Shown: one piece after another, positions 35,212 to 46,119 of the stretch
Numbering within the stretch: the stretch's first letter is position 1
Layout: each line of letters starts with the position of its first letter
From: Eucommia ulmoides
Lineage: Eukaryota > Streptophyta > Magnoliopsida > Garryales > Eucommiaceae
Direction: 5' to 3'
Length of the DNA stretch: 64,000 bases
NCBI GenBank assembly: GCA_016647705.1
Contig: CM028338.1
Location: forward strand, 13,484,240-13,548,239
Translations under genes and position numbers: made by a program
Notes under the pieces: model-generated
The model's database searches: none
What the model saw: only the letters and a program-made list of their open reading frames with translations
What the model was told of the DNA's origin: nothing

Positions 35212-35715
35212 ATGAAAAAACTTGATTCTTTCTTTTCTTTCTTAGACGATACTATGTCAGCGGCAGGTTCTTCGGGTGATGATGGTCGTCGTCTTTCCCG
35301 TTCTCATGGGAAACTGACACCCCACTTAGAGAAAGCGCTTCAAAACACTCTCGAGTTCATCCTAGGGCATCAACACTTAGGATTTCGTATAATGCATAGT
35401 GGTAGCAATTAATGCGCTGCCACTTTCACCACAAGCATACGGATCAAATTTTAGTATAATGGACCTTATGGTCGGGTATCGTATCCACAGGGATTGGTTG
35501 AGATTACAATTGAGTACCGCGATTGTCATAACCCAACTTTATCTAAGCGATAAAAATGGAATATAAAATTTAATACTAATACTAAAATACTAATTTAACA
35601 ATGCTAATGTTATATTGAGATAGTTTTGAGAGAATAGGTTGTCTAGGGATTAGTTTTATTTACGAATACGTGTTCGATCTCGTTTTAGTTTATATTAATG
35701 GTGTTCGATTTATAT

Positions 35716-36110
35716 GACAATCTCAATTGGTAAACTCCTCCGCCACCTCTCCCGAGTATAAGACGAGGGAATACGCGACTTCGTGTTAACGCCGAAGTCC
35801 CCCTCAACGTCTTAACGACCCTAGGCTGTGTGAGTCTGGCCCCAACGTCATCGATTGCACACAATCTAACTCCCTCCCGAGTTATTGGATCGTTGCGTTG
35901 TGTTTACCATATCGACAATCTCAGTTCTAAAACTCTCCCGTCAACTCTCCCGAGTGTAAGACGAGGGAATACGTGACTTCGCGTCAACGCCTAAGTCCCC
36001 CTCAACGTCTTAAAGACTCTAGGTCACGTGAGTCTTGCCCCAACGTCATCGATTGTCCACAATCCAACTCTCTCCATGGTTGTTGGATCATAGCGTTTGT
36101 TTATTCTAGT
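35716..36110 (-). repeat. Tandem duplicate of the 198-bp LTR module
   Basis: Blocks starting gacaatctca at 35,716 and 35,914 each hold gtaagacgagggaatacg and cgtcaacgcc or close variants. The period equals that in the solo LTR at 10,858-12,336. Confidence 0.85.
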
Positions 36111-36582
36111 CTAAATATGAGATTTGTCAAACCCCGTATTCCCATAACATGATAAACAAACAATACGGCATACACAATCAACATAACGAAGAACATCCGC
36201 AAACAAAACACAAACTCAATTAAACAACGTATTCATAAATTATATTAATAATCCCTAAAAAACCTATGTTTAGCCAATGGCCATAACCATGTATACAATG
36301 TAAAATGGCGTAAACATGTTCAACAACTACCAAAATGAAGAAAACAAATAGAAGAAATGAGCAACTTAGCCTATATATAAAGAATAGCCACTAGAATCGT
36401 CGAACGATCGCTTCCCTCTCCATCTTTCACCTCGGGTTGAGAGCTCTCCCTTAAAAATCTCTTATCCTAACCCTAAAATATAGCCTAAGGCCTCACGGGC
36501 CGAAGAGCTCGGAAGAGAGAAAGAGAGAAGGGTATAAATAGGTCAAAAAATATCTAACAAAATATCTAAATTGTACAGAGAT

Positions 36583-36625
36583 TCACCACCGTGACGGTGG
36601 TTTGTACGCCGCGGTGGTGGGATTG
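36583..36625. repeat. GC-rich palindromes in the solo LTR
   Basis: CCACCGTGACGGTGG (36,586-36,600) is a perfect odd-length palindrome, followed by CGCCGCGGTGGTGG. Confidence 0.8.
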
Positions 36626-37735
36626 TTTGCAGAATCTTGTCGCCTTACTCATTTTTCCACCGTTCTCCGACCGTTCTAAATATGATTTAATCATTTAAGC
36701 TACGATTTCATACCTTTTCACCCCACGCACCTATTTTAATACAAAAAGAATAAAAACATATTAAAACAAATAAAAATAACTATAAAACTACTCTAAAACT
36801 AACAAAACCAGTTTGGAAATACATAGGTAGATCACACCTATTAATGCACTTACCATTTCTTCTTCTATTGCTAAAAAGTCTCTACGAGAGCCTTGAGTTG
36901 TTGACCCATCGACGGCTAGGTCATTGGGTACTTCCATGTGTCATGGGCCTGTTGGCCTTTCAGACACGGCCGAGATGGGAACGGATCTAGACTACTTTCC
37001 TCCAGAGGGCAAGGCACCTAACTAGGGCATTCCAGAAGATTTCCCTGAAGACGATTTTGAACTTGGCAATCCTATACCATGACCTTTCCGTGACACAACC
37101 CTGACATTTGATGCAGAACGGCTTCAGCATATAGTGCTTGATGATTAGTCCTTAGTAGAAGACCTTCGAGAACATCATCGATATATCTGCATTCTGCTAA
37201 GGTTCTTCACTAAAACCTTTCTAATTTTAACTTTTCTTTTGAAAGAACAATATCTTATTGCTTCAAGGGTTGATTTTTTGTATAGGTCGACCCCCATTGC
37301 AATGGAAATTTTAGGGGGACATGGTAATCTTTTTATACTCTCTACTCGAGGAGGATGTACTCCGACTACCTTTCTTTCCTCCATAGAAGCAAGTTTAGAT
37401 ATTTTCTCACTATTCAAGCTTCCCACATAGATCACGGTTATCCTAATACTTTGTTAGAATAATGGTTTTCCTCTATGAATTAGCTTCACTTGGTTTGTAA
37501 GGAGTTAATGCTGACGCCACTTGATTGGGTGATGATTACTAGGGTGTATTTCCAAGGATGAGTCATTCCATTGAGGCAGACATTATGGGTAGAGACAAAG
37601 GAGCTCAATGGCGAGATTCTAGTAGAGGTGATGACTGCAGAGCAGATTTGGTAGAATCGTCTATTGGTTGAGTCGACTTTCGTGGCCCCTGCTTCTGAGG
37701 ACCCAGAGTTAAGGGACTGGTATTGTCATGTCTTA

Positions 37736-38830
37736 TTTCTTCTATTTTTTGGCAGTACCTTCATGGATTCATCAAGTACTACCAACCCTTTTCATTTCGT
37801 AGGGACTCTGAGTGACTTAGTCAGTCTAGCGGAGTTCGACTAGGGGAGCTTTACGTTCACGGCTTTCTTAGCGGCTATGTGTACACATGTGTCGACTCGG
37901 GAAGGCAACGTGAACGAATTATGGAAGTTTCTTCATGTGAGTTCATTCTTTTCGTATATCATTAATTTCTTATTTTTATTCTTTTTTAGTTTCCTTAATT
38001 AGCTTCATTTCTTTCAATTTATTTCAGTATTGGGCATATGAGTAACTTTTCTCTTGTTGCTCAAACTATACTGCAGAGGATAACTTTCTTTGTAGGTTAA
38101 AGTGGCATCGCTCAGTCTTGGAGAAGGGCTCCTCTTTCAGAGATCACATGGTGGCTGGTACTTTGTTGGAGTTTTTTATGCTCACTGATAATATTTGGTA
38201 GCTGTATCGTCGTAACCCTCGCTAGGTAGACATGTTTCCTATGAGGACTTTATCAGCTCAACGTTGCAGCTTTAGAGGGCCATTTACTTGGGAGATGTTC
38301 ATTGGTGAGTAACGTCGTCTTCTCCGACCTCCGACCATGCGGTTTGGGTCTTACGCTGCTTTCACTGATATTGATAGATTCAATCAAAAGGTTTCTATAG
38401 ATGTCTTAGTTTCTCCACTGACTCTTGAGAAAGAGTATCTTCAGCGATTTTCATGAGTATCGATTGGTCTTCAGATAAACATAGCATATCTGGTAGGTGG
38501 TAATTATTAGGCCATAGGGGGTGCTGACTTTCTGGGCAAGTTACATTGATGAGATGGTAGTTCCAACTACTGATCTAGATGTCATTAGAGCTGAGAAATA
38601 TGCTTTTAGAGAGAAGTGTGAGTGGCTCCATCAGGATAGCAATGACTTCTAGAGATGAATCACCAGACCTCGTGCTTTATTATCCGCTCATTAGATTCTG
38701 ATCCATTCCTCGGAGGTTTGTACTAGCACTCTTGGTATAGTAGAGTGTACGGAGGACTCTGAGGCGTCTATTTTGTTTGCTACACCGAACCCACCGACAG
38801 GGGGTCCAAGAGAGAGTACAAACTGTCCTA
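37736..38830 (+). pseudogene. Plant-mobile-domain-like core, with one intron (copy B)
   Basis: It reads SLAEFD*GSFTFTAFLAAM, then GNVNELWKFLH, then a 91-bp GT...AG interruption (37,937-38,027), then YWAYE. Later come SFRDHMVAGTLLEFFM, RCSFRGPFTWEMF and SYAAFTDIDRFNQKV. TGG is kept in FTWEMF where copy A has TAG, showing that copy A lost a Trp codon by one G-to-A change. Shared stops (for example after AEFD) predate the duplication. The motif order W-G...FL...L..WAYE supports the aminotransferase-like plant mobile domain. No functional product. It lies on the plus strand, opposite to gag-pol. Confidence 0.62.
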
Positions 38831-39774
38831 TATCAGACCTTTGACAGGCATGGACATATTTTTTTCTTTTTTCTTTTATTGTACATGTTTTTTAACATGT
38901 TTGTACTGTAGTGGATATAGTTGTACATTTATCATTTTATTCAAGATTAATGTATATGTTTTTCTTTCTTTATGTATATCTTTTCCTTTTATTATTGTCT
39001 CTATTCATGGGATGTATCTATATTATCTTAGTTCTTTATATTTATTATCAATGTGGTGGAAAGTTGGTATTGTAGTTGCTTATCTGATCAAAACACTTTT
39101 TCACTTATTAGATTAGTAGCATGTATTTCTCTATTAACCTATGCTAATATCATTTTTTAAAAAACACAGATAAATTTCTAATTTTTAACTTAATTATGAT
39201 AAAAAAAAAAAATTATGTATGAGCGTTTTCTTATCATATCAGGATATTATGTCGGGCTACTTTAGGTGCCGCCCTCCTTCTTAGGAGAAAGGAAAGAGAT
39301 CTGTCCACCTTTTTTACAGAAAGAGGCCAATCACCAAGTTACACTGTCTTTTTCCCAGAAGTGGGAGACCTAGCAGTATTATTGCTCATCTAGACAACTA
39401 TAACCATTTTCAAATAATAATTTTGCAAATTTAAAGAAAATTAAAATGTACTTGACATACCTCGCTTTTGGGATATGAGTGGATAACATTTTTCTTTGAG
39501 TGAACTTTCTCTAGGAGGCCTCCACCAGAGTATCAGTAATTCATCTCAAGTTCTTCTTCCACCAGCGTAGTCAATTATTTATATCTGACTAGTTGGAGAT
39601 GTTGACTTTGGTCGAGGAGGAACTTCTCCAATCCACTCTTGGGTATATTACGAAGGCTCACCGAGTTACCGTGGATGGACAACTCCTTTGGAGTCTGGTC
39701 TGCCTTTGGATGTCAGCGTATTCGTGTTTTTGCTTTAGAATAATCTACCTGACCTGACTTCATACCTAGAGGAG
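38831..39774. other. Non-coding stretch before the family B element (copy B)
   Basis: Collinear with 7,800-8,636 but with about 150 extra bases (39,450-39,650) that copy A lacks. The extra part may hold coding remnants of the mobile-domain gene, but I cannot assign it. Confidence 0.5.
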
Positions 39775-41216
39775 TGGTAGAGGAATATTACGTCGCTACT
39801 TTCAGCGCAAGTGAACGAGTCAAGTTTTATAGAATAGTGAATGAGAAGGGTTATCATATCCACAGGGATTAGATTAAATTATTGCTAAGTACTGCGATTG
39901 TCATAACTGAACTTTATTTAGGCGATTAAATTTAGGTCTTTGGTTTTTAGTATATACTAAACTAAATTAACAATTAATTAAACTATAATATTAAGTATAT
40001 TATATATGGGATTAGGTTATCTAGGGATTAACTTTGTTTACTTGTACGTGTTTAATCCAATCTAGTTTACATTAATGGTATTCAACCTATCCGAAAATAT
40101 TGGTATTGTAAACTTACTCACTACCTCTCCCGAGTGTAAATTGAATGAATATGCGACTTTGCGTCAACGTCGATGTCCCCATCTAGTGTCTAATGACACT
40201 GATCTCATGAGTCTCGCCCCAACCTCACAGATTACACACTTTCCAATACTCTCTCGAGTCATTAGATCGTCACATTGTGTTTAAACCCTAGTCTGAATCC
40301 GGGGTTACCTCTCCCGAGTGTCAAAATCCATATTCTCAAACCAACCAAAATACCATAACAAGCATATAATGGAAGTAATAAAATAGGAAACACAATCGAA
40401 TAAAGATGAACAACCGTTAAAGAAACACGATTTACACAAATAATATATAATAGTAAACTACATCAATCCCATAAATAATCAACTTTTAGCTCTTGGCCAT
40501 AACCATATATTCAACAATAATCCATATATACATGATCAAACAACCAAAAACGAGTTAAGAATAAAGAGAGAAACAAGGGAGAACAGTCGTTATCTCAAGG
40601 TAGCGTCTGTAAAAACCACTCCGATCTTGTTTCCTCTTCTCCAATTGTGTTCCTTCTCTTTAGTTGATTGAGAGCTCTCAAAAACAATCCCAAAGTGTTC
40701 CCAAAAATGTGCTAGGTATGAGGGAGAATGAGTGGTTTTAAGTTGGGGAGCAAAATATCCAAAACTACCGAGAAAATATCTTTGTCAGGTGGTGTCGGAC
40801 CGCTGCCGTGGTGGGAAACACCGTTGCAATGGTGGAAAAGTCAGTAGGCCACTCATCATTGATCGTTGTAGCGGTAGGAAGCACCACTGTAGCGGTGGAG
40901 ACCATCGTTGCAGTGATGAAGTTCACCTCTACGGCAGTGGTTAAGCAGAATATTTCTATTTGATTGATCGTTGCAACGGTGGTTTTCACCACTGCAGCGG
41001 TAAGCCTACAGTTTTTGAACTTAGCCTTTTTCAACTTTTCTCCACCGACGTCCCACCGATTTACTCGATTTTCAACCGTATTCATCATTTTTCGTCCCAA
41101 ACAAATGATTTATACAAAAACAAATAAAAATGAATTAAAATATATTAAAACACAACAAGAACACTCGAAAACTATCAAAATTGGCTTGGAAATATATAGA
41201 TAAATTCCACCAATCA
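39775..41216 (-). repeat. 3' LTR of family B element, copy B (1,442 bp)
   Basis: From TGGTAGAGGAATATT to ACCAATCA on the plus strand. It carries the conserved block near 39,855 and a palindrome array at about 40,797-41,010. It is adjacent to the PPT. Confidence 0.92.
40795..41012. repeat. Array of GC-rich palindromes in the 3' LTR, copy B
   Basis: About eight units related to CACCGYTGYAGCGGTGG, for example CACTGTAGCGGTGG and CACTGCAGCGGT. Most are imperfect. Confidence 0.7.
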
Positions 41217-41231
41217 AATACCCCCAAACTT
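41217..41231 (-). other. Polypurine tract of family B element
   Basis: The minus strand reads AAGTTTGGGGGTATT directly before the LTR start TGATTGG. Similar tracts recur inside the element at about 41,886-41,898 and, decayed, at about 42,637. Confidence 0.78.
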
Positions 41232-42826
41232 AGAATTTTGCTAGTCCTTGAGCAAAACACCCACACAATAAATTAAACCACTATGACTAATTAATTAACT
41301 TTAATACTAAACACAAAAAAATATAAATGAACTAGAAGTAAGGGCATGCGAGTTCTGAATTCACCTAATAAACCAAAATGTTTTTCTCTCAACGGCCCTT
41401 AATCAAATCAAGTTCAGGAATAAAACACACCACGTAGTGTTCTATAATTTCAACCCTCAATATCAGTAAAGGCCATTTTAGATCCATTGAAAGTGTGTGT
41501 ATGAAGACTCAAATATATAACTATCCAAACACCAGATTGGATTATTCACTAACCAAGCTCTGACTTTAACCATAAAGGATTAGAAAATACATATGCTTAA
41601 CTGGGTTCGACTCTCCCCTAATGTAGGCTTGGAAGATCAAACATATCAATAGGGCTTGCTTCGGTTTTTAGAAAATGGCGAAGGGTATGTCAGGAATAGA
41701 AAACAAGTAACTGTTATAATTCAACGATACCCAGGCACAACGCTTGGTGCCTAATCTCACTTGTAACCCTAAACATTTAAGAAACACAACCCTAAACAAA
41801 CATTTAAGAACATTGTACTCACTTGTCAAAAGAAACGAAAATAGAACTATATTTACATAAGTTTTTTTTTTTTTTTAATCAAACCACACCCCCAAACTTA
41901 TTTGATTTAAACAATTAAAGTGGTGTTGGAATACGATAGAAAAATGACAAGCGAGTACTTTGATATTGAACCAATCAAACATTCGCCCAAAACCCAACCA
42001 CTCACTTCAAGTAGCATAAACAAATGCTAACTTGATTTTGACTCATATTATGCCTTTGGTTTAGCGACTTAAGTTTGGAAAAAAAATTATTGGCCAGGGC
42101 ATTTATTACGTGTTCAGAATTGAAACCGCTATAGACTTCGACAGGGTAACGAGGGGTAAACATTTTACAAGGTAAGCTACAAAGGCTCAAGCGATAAAAA
42201 TGAAAGCCTAAATCATGTATCCTGAACTAGCTCGCCTAGGATTTCGCCTCAACTTTCCCCCAATCAAGTTCTAGATTCCTTAAAATTATCATGAACCTGC
42301 TACTGAATAATCTGTGTCAAATCGTTTGAATAGCTATACAATGAGTCTACGTGATCATGTAATTTAGGATCAAAAATGAATTTTACCTAATCAACATGCC
42401 AAGCGCACAAAACACATGAATAGGCATTACCCCTGACCTCAATATACAATTAGGGGATAATTTTAATCATCGGGTAATGGCCCAGAAGAACTCAATAACT
42501 AAACACACAATTACTACTTCATACATAAACATATTGATACTAATACTAAACAAACATGCATACAATTAAACAATAAAATATTTAAACTTAAACTACATAA
42601 CTAATAACAAGAAAGCATAATAGCATACTACATATCACCGCCAAACATAAAACGGGCAGTGTCCACAACGACTCAACATCGAACTCAACAATAGAAATAA
42701 AGCGTGATGACAAAGAGGGTTTAGAATACGTACCTGGGAGGCGATATAATCTCACCTCCAAATGAATTCGGCAGTGATGGATTAATTTATTTGAAAACTT
42801 GGGTTGCCTCCCAAGAAGCGCTTGGT
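41232..42826. other. Non-coding internal region of family B element, copy B
   Basis: No open frame of interest. It includes a T run near 41,865 and an internal PPT-like tract at about 41,886. The right half matches 9,311-10,330. Confidence 0.7.
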
Positions 42827-43740
42827 TTAATGTCCTCGGCCTGACATGGAGAAGGGCTCGTCAAAGAGCGGATTCCGCCAGTAGTATGTGTCATACAACA
42901 CAACATACAGGTCTTGGTTCAAAATTCCCTCAAGATTGGAGAGATTTGGCAATAATTGGCCCGTACTCTCAATGTGATTCTTCTCTGGATTTTGTGCTTG
43001 GTAGGCGTGGATGAATGGAATTGAAAGTGGGGCAGAATACGTGAGCCATATCAGATCCTCATAGATGTGATCGTCTTGGATCAGGAGTGGCATCAAAACA
43101 TGGATCTCAAGAGATGAGTACTCAAAATCATCTTCTGATTTATCATCTATGAACAATTCATGAGGCTCGTCCTCTTTCGAATCATCTTCAATATACAAAC
43201 CCAAGTTCCTCCCACTTGTAACTAGTTCCTTGTGGTGGCTTTGGATGAATATGGCATGTGTGTCTCTCAATGCCAACACTTCTTACTCGGCCTCAATAAA
43301 GCAGATAAGCTGACTAATTTACGTTTGGAGAGACGTTATGGTCGCATCAATTTCAGCGAATGTCGTCTCAATATTGTCAAGACGATCCTCATGCTCAATG
43401 AGCTGGTCATTTGTTACCCTCCAAAAAGCCTGAATCTCTCCCATAAATTCAGCGAACATTTCTTCTAGGGTAGGGGAAGACACCTCCAGTTGGTCTGGGA
43501 TGTCAATCCATGGCGCTGAAACGGTGGAACTATCCCCCAATATTTGGTAGCTTGTTGAATAATTCCAACTCTAAATATCAAGCTCTGCCATGTCTTTCAG
43601 TACCCAATAGGCTTCGCTCACGGTTAGTTGGTCGAAAGAGGTGATATCGTTTCCTCCTTCAACCTAATTTCCTGTTGCGGCTTGTGACCCATCGAGGAAG
43701 TTCAATAATTGACACTCCCTCGGGAAATGATGATTTGGAA
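42827..43740 (-). pseudogene. gag C-terminal remnant of family B (copy B)
   Basis: On the minus strand: QLLNFLDGSQAATGN near 43,700, EAYWVLKDMAELDI, then TLEEMFAEFMGEIQAF and a coiled stretch ending TSLQT. An IGQLICFIEA segment and an acidic tail (YIEDDSKEDE) follow to 42,827. The order FLDG...EAY.V(L)..MA...coil...IGQL matches the C-terminal half of gag in Athila/Tat-type elements. The N-terminal half, zinc knuckle and all of pol are absent. Two or three stops and one frame break remain. The acidic tail has no match that I know. Copy A holds a shorter version. Confidence 0.68.
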
Positions 43741-43937
43741 ACCAAATAAGCAACTCTTTATATCAATCTCAAGCACAATAAAATGGCTTGGAATCCTACT
43801 GAGAAATATTTAAGAGGACTTATTGATGCGCCATCTCCAAGTACCTCGAAAAACAAAACAAAAATTATAAACAAAATAAATGCCTAAATTAAAATCAAGT
43901 TACTTACTCACAATATCAACAACAATCTAAACACCAA

Positions 43938-43955
43938 TCCCTGGCAACAGTGCCA
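43938..43955 (-). other. Primer-binding site of family B element, copy B
   Basis: The minus strand reads TGGCACTGTTGCCAGGGA, six bases from the LTR. It is a decayed tRNA-Asp-type site; copy A's site is the better match. Confidence 0.78.
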
Positions 43956-43961
43956 AAAACT

Positions 43962-45084
43962 TGGTAGCAAAATATTACGTCGCTACTTTCACCGCAAGTG
44001 TACAAGTCAAGTTTTATAGAATAGTGAATGAGAAGAGTTGTCGTATCCACAGGGATTGGATTAAATTGTTGCTAAGTACCACAATTGTCATAACCAAACT
44101 TTATTCAAGCGAATAAATTTTGGTTTTTGGTTTTTAGTATATACTAAACTAAATTAATAATTAATTAAACTATAATACTAAGTATATTATATATGGGATT
44201 AGATTATATAGGGATTAACTTTGTTTACTTATATGCATTTGATCCAATCTAGTTTATATTAATAGTATTCAACCTATCCGACAATCTAGGTATTGTAAAC
44301 TCACTCACAACCTCTCCCGAGTGTAAAGTGAATGAATATGCGATTTCACGTCAACGCCGATGTCCTCATCTAGCGTCTAACGACACTAATCACAAGAGTC
44401 TCGCCCTCACGGATTGCATACTTTCTAATACTCTCCTGAGTCATTAGATCGTCGTGTTGTGTTTAAACCCTAGTCCAAATCCGAGGTTACCTCTCCCGAG
44501 TGTCAAACCTCGTATTCTTAAACCAACCAAAATACCATAACAAGCATAAAATGGAAGTAATAAAATGGTAAACACAATCGAATAAAGATGAACAACGGTT
44601 AACAAAACATGATTTACTCAAACAACATATATTAGTAAACTACATCACTCCCAAAGTGTGTCCCAAAATGTGTTAGGTATGAGGGAGAATGAGCAGTTTT
44701 AAGTTGGGGAGCAAAATATCCAAAAATATGAAGAAAATGTCTTTGTCAGGTGGTGTCAAACCACTACAACAGTGGGAAGCACCGCTGCAGTTATGGAGAC
44801 CATCATTGTACCGGTGAAGTTCACCGCTATAGCGATGGTTTAGTAGACTATTTTTGTTTGATTGACCGCTGTAGCGACGAGCCTATAGTTTTTGAACTTA
44901 GCCTTTTTCAACTTTTCTCCACCGACATCCTACCGATTTGCTCGATTCTCAACCGTTTTCATCCCTTTTCGTCCCAAACACCTGATTTATAAAAAAAATG
45001 AATTAAAACATATTAAATCACAACAAGAACACTAAAAAACTATCAAAATTAGCTTGAGAATATATAGATAAATTTTACCTATCA
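43962..45084 (-). repeat. 5' LTR of family B element, copy B, with ~300 bp deletion
   Basis: It starts TGGTAGCAAAATATT. It lacks about 300 bp present in its partner LTR; the deletion point is near 44,647. The conserved block is at 44,041-44,059. Confidence 0.92.
44041..44059 (-). promoter_or_regulatory. Conserved U5-type block of family B LTRs
   Basis: On the plus strand tcgtatccacagggattgg. It is found with few changes in every family B LTR here (for example 8,716, 12,596, 20,433, 27,545, 62,291 and, inverted, 12,224). Its cagggattgg end (44,050-44,059) is the exact inverse of ccaatccctg at 43,934-43,943 beside the PBS, so the transcript could pair U5 with the PBS region. Confidence 0.6.
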
Positions 45085-45529
45085 AGGAAGTATCATTCTT
45101 GCTCCGACTCCCTTTGTTAGGATATATCCCTCTTTTCTCGATGTCATCATCAAAAACTCAGCTATCAAAGGTTCTGGGTATGAATCAGAAGCATTTATAG
45201 CTTTTCTTGAATGTCAACATGGATTCCTTAGAGTTTAACACACTATCGGTGGTTTTTAGATGACCAGGGATATCAGTGCTTTGAATATATGTGGAGGAGC
45301 TACAAGGATTGGCTTGAGTGTCGGATAACCGTACTGATGGCTTTGTTGTTGTAGGAGATGCTATTTCCCAAAAAGAAAAGTGATATCTCAGGTAGGCCGA
45401 CCCGTTTGGCTGAGAGGATGCTATCTGATTCATCCTGATTGATAGTCCATCTTGTACTGGTGGAGTTATACCAATCACTGACTGCTTGTCAGCCTGGTGG
45501 TCATTACTTCTCCAGGAGTTACACATTAT

Positions 45530-45600
<71 letters not shown>

Positions 45601-46119
45601 CTTTTAATCTGACTAGGCTACCTATCAAAGCTTGGTTCTTGCAAGATTTGATAATAGATCAGTTGTCTTCTCAATTTTCCTTGATTACATAGCATCTTGG
45701 ATATCCACCGGACTGGGTGTCGCTTCTCATGGAAAATTACAAGTTCAGGCGTCATGTGGACAACTACATGCACGATTACAACTGATATGTACTTGATTAT
45801 ATGGACCTACCCTTCCTTTCTTTTTGGCTTAAGAGGTCATGTCCCTCATATCCCTACTCAAGTGCTTTGCCAGTTTGGTCAAAATCAACATATTTCCTTG
45901 GTTGACGGCACGGTTGTAGCATATTATATTTTCCAATTTGGGAACGAGGCTCGAGATATTGAGTTCGTCTCTTACTTTCTAATTATAAGAATGACGTCAT
46001 TTGACTTTCTAAGGGATGCATTTTTCGACTTATCACTCAGCCAACTCAGAGTTTATAATCTGGATGGACCGTCACTTCTGCTTAGTGATCTCATAGTGTA
46101 TCGAGATATTTATGGCTGA
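45085..46119 (+). pseudogene. Plant-mobile-domain-like C-terminal part (copy B)
   Basis: The best open stretch is 45,697-46,119 (140 codons). It includes LRGHVPHIPTQVLCQFGQNQ followed by His-Ile-Ser, matching the RVLRQFG..Q.IP-type segment of plant mobile domain proteins. Later residues (SFDFLRDAFFDLSLSQLRVY) have no recognised motif. An (AT)n run lies upstream within the same region. At 45,958-45,989 a 32-bp segment duplicates sequence from 46,237-46,268 and replaces what copy A has there, shifting the local sequence. No stop-free gene can be assembled. Confidence 0.6.
45533..45598. repeat. (AT)33 microsatellite
   Basis: A pure AT run, homologous to 14,405-14,456 but longer. Confidence 0.97.

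Larger units (their letters stand above)
35400..36843 (-). mobile_element. Solo LTR, family B, private to copy B (~1,444 bp)
   Basis: It begins TGGTAGCAATTAATGC and ends CACCTATTA. The 5 bases atgca occur at 35,392-35,396 and 36,844-36,848, with three extra bases (tag) on the left, so the left border is uncertain by 3 bp. Copy A at about 3,388 is uninterrupted. The expected terminal CA has become TA on the right. Confidence 0.88.
35212..37719 (+). pseudogene. Plant-mobile-domain-like gene, N-terminal and middle fragments (copy B)
   Basis: The start is MSAAGSSGDDGRRLSRSHGK at 35,254, after a T-rich tract ending ttctttcttag. A solo LTR (35,400-36,843) interrupts the coding stretch. Reading resumes at 36,849 and matches 3,390-4,263 of copy A, again with stops. 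The middle stretch here (to 37,719) continues directly toward the mobile-domain core, which shows the original order of the pieces. The N-terminal part has no recognisable domain. The link to the mobile-domain core is by contiguity only. Confidence 0.5.
39775..45084 (-). mobile_element. Non-autonomous LTR retrotransposon, family B (copy B), structurally most complete
   Basis: Both LTRs, PBS and PPT are visible. On the minus strand: 5' LTR 45,084-43,962, PBS 43,955-43,938, gag remnant about 43,740-42,827, non-coding stretch, PPT 41,231-41,217, 3' LTR 41,216-39,775. Flanks are aggag (39,770-39,774) and aggaa (45,085-45,089). Copy A shows aggag and atgag, so the original duplication was aggag. 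There is no reverse transcriptase or integrase in the 2.75 kb internal region, so it needed proteins from a related element. The PBS and the TGATAGG LTR start fit the Tat/Athila side of Ty3/gypsy. Confidence 0.93.

Noticed and set aside
36528..36541. A plus-strand TATAAATAGG inside the LTR at 35,400
   Set aside because: The LTR is transcribed from the minus strand, so this orientation does not suit an LTR promoter. A minus-strand TATATATAGG near 36,370 is possible but unsupported.
37720..37755. A GT...AG segment that could be an intron of the mobile-domain gene
   Set aside because: At 36 bp it is shorter than plausible plant introns; the 91-bp one at 37,937 is kept instead.
43405..43470. Possible independent host gene around the gag remnant
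   Set aside because: Position between LTR, PBS and PPT and the FLDG...IGQL order point to retrotransposon gag.
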